From contig UBTA01000028.1 of the NCBI GenBank assembly GCA_900468065.1, forward strand, positions 1 through 64,000: a stretch of DNA of 64,000 nt, given 5' to 3'. Numbering within the stretch: position 1 is the first letter of the stretch; every line of letters starts with the position of its first letter. This document shows, in pieces, positions 62,398 to 64,000 of this stretch. Under the pieces are notes generated by a model, which worked only from the letters and a program-made list of their open reading frames with translations, was not told the DNA's origin and searched no databases. A program made the translations under genes and the position numbers. The DNA comes from Hyphomicrobiales bacterium (GTDB lineage Bacteria > Pseudomonadota > Alphaproteobacteria > Rhizobiales > Rhizobiaceae).

Positions 62398-64000
62398 TCA
62401 TTTACCCTGCCAGCTCTTGACCAGTTCGTCGTAGTTGACGGTCTGCGGCTTTTCTTTTTCGTTCTCGATCTTCAGCTGCGGAGCGAGGTTGCCCTTCGAG
62501 ACGGCATCCTTGTTCCAGAAGTCGAGATCATGCTCTTCGGCGAGCTTCGGGCCGATATCACCCTGGACTCCAGAACGCTCGATGCGTCCCATCACCTTTT
62601 CCTGCTCGGCGCACAGGCTATCCATGGCTTCCTGAGCGGTCTTCGCACCCGAGGATGCATCGCCGATTGCCTGCCACCAAAGCTGAGCCAGCTTCGGATA
62701 GTCCGGAACGTTGGTACCGGTCGGCGACCATTGGATACGGGCCGGCGAACGGTAGAACTCGACCAGACCGCCGAGGTTCTTGGCGCGCTCGGTGAAGCTC
62801 TTGTCCTGGATCGTCGATTCGCGGGCGAAGGTCAGGCCAACCTGGCTCTTCTTCACATCCACGGTCTTCGATGTCACGAACTGCGCGTAGAGCCATGCGG
62901 CCTTGGCGCGGTCTTCAGGGGTCGATTTCATCAGCGTCCAGGAACCCACGTCCTGGTAACCGAGCTTCATGCCGTCCTTCCAGTAGACGCCATGCGGCGA
63001 AGGAGCCATGCGCCACTTCGGCGTGCCGTCTTCGTTGACGACCGGCAGGCCTGGCTTGACCGAATCAGCCGTGAAGGCCGTGTACCAGAAGATCTGCTGG
63101 GCAACGTTGCCCTGGGCAGGAACCGGACCGGCCTCACCGAAGGTCATGCCCGCTGCTTCCGGCGGAGAATAGGCCTTCAACCAATCGAGATATTTCTGGA
63201 TCGAGTAGACCGCTGCCGGGCCGTTGGTGTCACCACCGCGGGCAACGCAGGAGCCGACCGGACGCGAATTCTCATCGACCTTGATGCCCCATTCGTCAAC
63301 CGGAAGACCGTTCGGGATACCCTTGTCGCCGTTGCCGGCCATCGAAAGCCAGGCGTCAGTGAAGCGCCAGCCGAGCGACGGGTCCTTCTTGCCGTAGTCC
63401 ATGTGACCATAGACCTTCTTACCGTCGATTTCTCGGCCGGTGAAGAATTCGGCAATGTCTTCGTAAGCCGACCAGTTGACCGGAACGCCGAGGTCGTAGC
63501 CGTACTTCGCCTTGAAGTCAGCCTTGTTCTTCTCGTCGTTGAACCAGTCGTAGCGGAACCAGTAGAGGTTTGCGAACTGCTGGTCGGGAAGCTGGTAGAG
63601 CTTCTTGTCCGGCGCCGTGGTGAACGACGTACCGATGAAGTCGGCAATGTCGAGACCCGGGTTGGTAACGTCCTTGCCTTCGTTGGCCATCCAGTCGGTC
63701 AGGTTGCGAACCTGCTGGTAGCGCCAATGCGTACCGATCAAATCGGAATCGTTGACATAGGCGTCATAGATGTTCTCGCCCGTCTGCATCTGGGTCTGCA
63801 GCTTTTCAACCACGTCTCCTTCGCCGATCAGGTCATGCGTGACCTTGATGCCCGTGATCGCGGTAAACGCCGCAGCCAGGGTCTTGGATTCATATTCATG
63901 CGTCGTCAGCGTTTCGGAAGCGACTTTGATGTCCATGCCGGCAAATGGTTTTGCCGCATCGATGAACCACTGCATTTCGGCTTCCTGGCCGGCGCGATCA
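62398..64000 (-). CDS. glpV: Glycerol ABC transporter binding protein GlpV-like, 5' end outside window
   Basis: The C-terminal 533 residues of a large substrate-binding protein; the frame continues through the window edge (codons for DRAGQEAE precede MQWFIDAAKPFAG). The segment IKVASETLTTHEYESKTLAAAFTAITGIKVTHDLIGEGDV, in part, and the large size match GlpV, the periplasmic binding protein of the rhizobial GlpSTPQUV glycerol importer. Later parts (NDSDLIGTHWRYQQVRNLTD, FRYDWFNDEKN, IQWSPTGTNVPDYPKLAQLW) are consistent. The signal peptide must lie beyond 64000. As the last gene of such an operon, it is correctly followed by a terminator. The permeases and ATPases would be outside the window. 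Confidence 0.85.
   Translation of the reverse strand, partial: DRAGQEAEMQWFIDAAKPFAGMDIKVASETLTTHEYESKTLAAAFTAITGIKVTHDLIGEGDVVEKLQTQMQTGENIYDAYVNDSDLIGTHWRYQQVRNLTDWMANEGKDVTNPGLDIADFIGTSFTTAPDKKLYQLPDQQFANLYWFRYDWFNDEKNKADFKAKYGYDLGVPVNWSAYEDIAEFFTGREIDGKKVYGHMDYGKKDPSLGWRFTDAWLSMAGNGDKGIPNGLPVDEWGIKVDENSRPVGSCVARGGDTNGPAAVYSIQKYLDWLKAYSPPEAAGMTFGEAGPVPAQGNVAQQIFWYTAFTADSVKPGLPVVNEDGTPKWRMAPSPHGVYWKDGMKLGYQDVGSWTLMKSTPEDRAKAAWLYAQFVTSKTVDVKKSQVGLTFARESTIQDKSFTERAKNLGGLVEFYRSPARIQWSPTGTNVPDYPKLAQLWWQAIGDASSGAKTAQEAMDSLCAEQEKVMGRIERSGVQGDIGPKLAEEHDLDFWNKDAVSKGNLAPQLKIENEKEKPQTVNYDELVKSWQGK

Overview
The window looks like the chromosome (or a chromid) of an alphaproteobacterium of the Rhizobiaceae (Rhizobium/Agrobacterium group). 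The reasons are the C4-pathway 5-aminolevulinate synthase hemA with an FNR/FixK-type box, the lpiA-acvB acid/virulence pair, a GlpV-like glycerol binding protein, a BA14K-family protein, RIME-like palindromic repeats, and the even GC-rich codon use. No phage, IS element or CRISPR array is visible.

Region 1 (1-13.5 kb) is a self-contained amine or amino-acid uptake and catabolism locus. One minus-strand operon runs from 9447 down to 215: PotD-like binding protein, two permeases, ATPase, a UGT-like glycosyltransferase, two DUF861-type cupins, an aldehyde dehydrogenase and a saccharopine-dehydrogenase-like oxidoreductase. Divergent from it are a GntR/FCD regulator, a second glycosyltransferase and a second aldehyde dehydrogenase. 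Glycosyltransferase, cupin and aldehyde dehydrogenase each occur twice. Four gaps of the minus operon carry RIME-like palindromes. I know of no described pathway with this composition.

Region 2 (13.5-17.3 kb) has a BA14K protein, a small hypothetical protein, a FloR/CmlA-family phenicol exporter and a lipoprotein hydrolase. The exporter is preceded by a nine-codon leader, MGTAKSADK, abutting a perfect 11-bp hairpin. This matches the cmlA attenuation leader MSTSKNADK at 6 of 9 positions and is the most striking regulatory find of the window.

Region 3 (17.3-28.4 kb) holds metH with a perfect 20-bp operator-like palindrome, an AGE epimerase/UPF0303/ROK kinase operon, tRNA-Arg(CCT), a small lipoprotein, a candidate sRNA, a Cys/Met-metabolism PLP enzyme and a CPA2 antiporter with a cyclic-nucleotide-binding tail.

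Region 4 (28.4-43.5 kb) contains a FAD/NAD(P)-binding protein, a META-MliC fusion (putative lysozyme inhibitor), dxr, an EstB-like serine hydrolase, hemA, a glycine-zipper lipoprotein, and tamA-tamB. TamB is 1903 aa and contains an internal tandem duplication of about 513 residues.

Region 5 (43.5-54.6 kb) has an Lrp regulator divergent from arginase-ornithine aminotransferase (arginine to glutamate semialdehyde), a soluble PAS-PAS chemoreceptor overlapping a cheW, the acvB-lpiA lysyl-phosphatidylglycerol pair, and a potassium-channel-like protein with a zinc-ribbon tail.

Region 6 (54.6-64 kb) has a LysR regulator divergent from an iron alcohol dehydrogenase/aldehyde dehydrogenase/enolase-superfamily operon, small membrane and hypothetical proteins, a sugar transferase with an altered active-site motif, and the 5'-truncated glpV-like gene at the right edge. 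All functional calls come from reading motifs and remembered families; no database search was possible.
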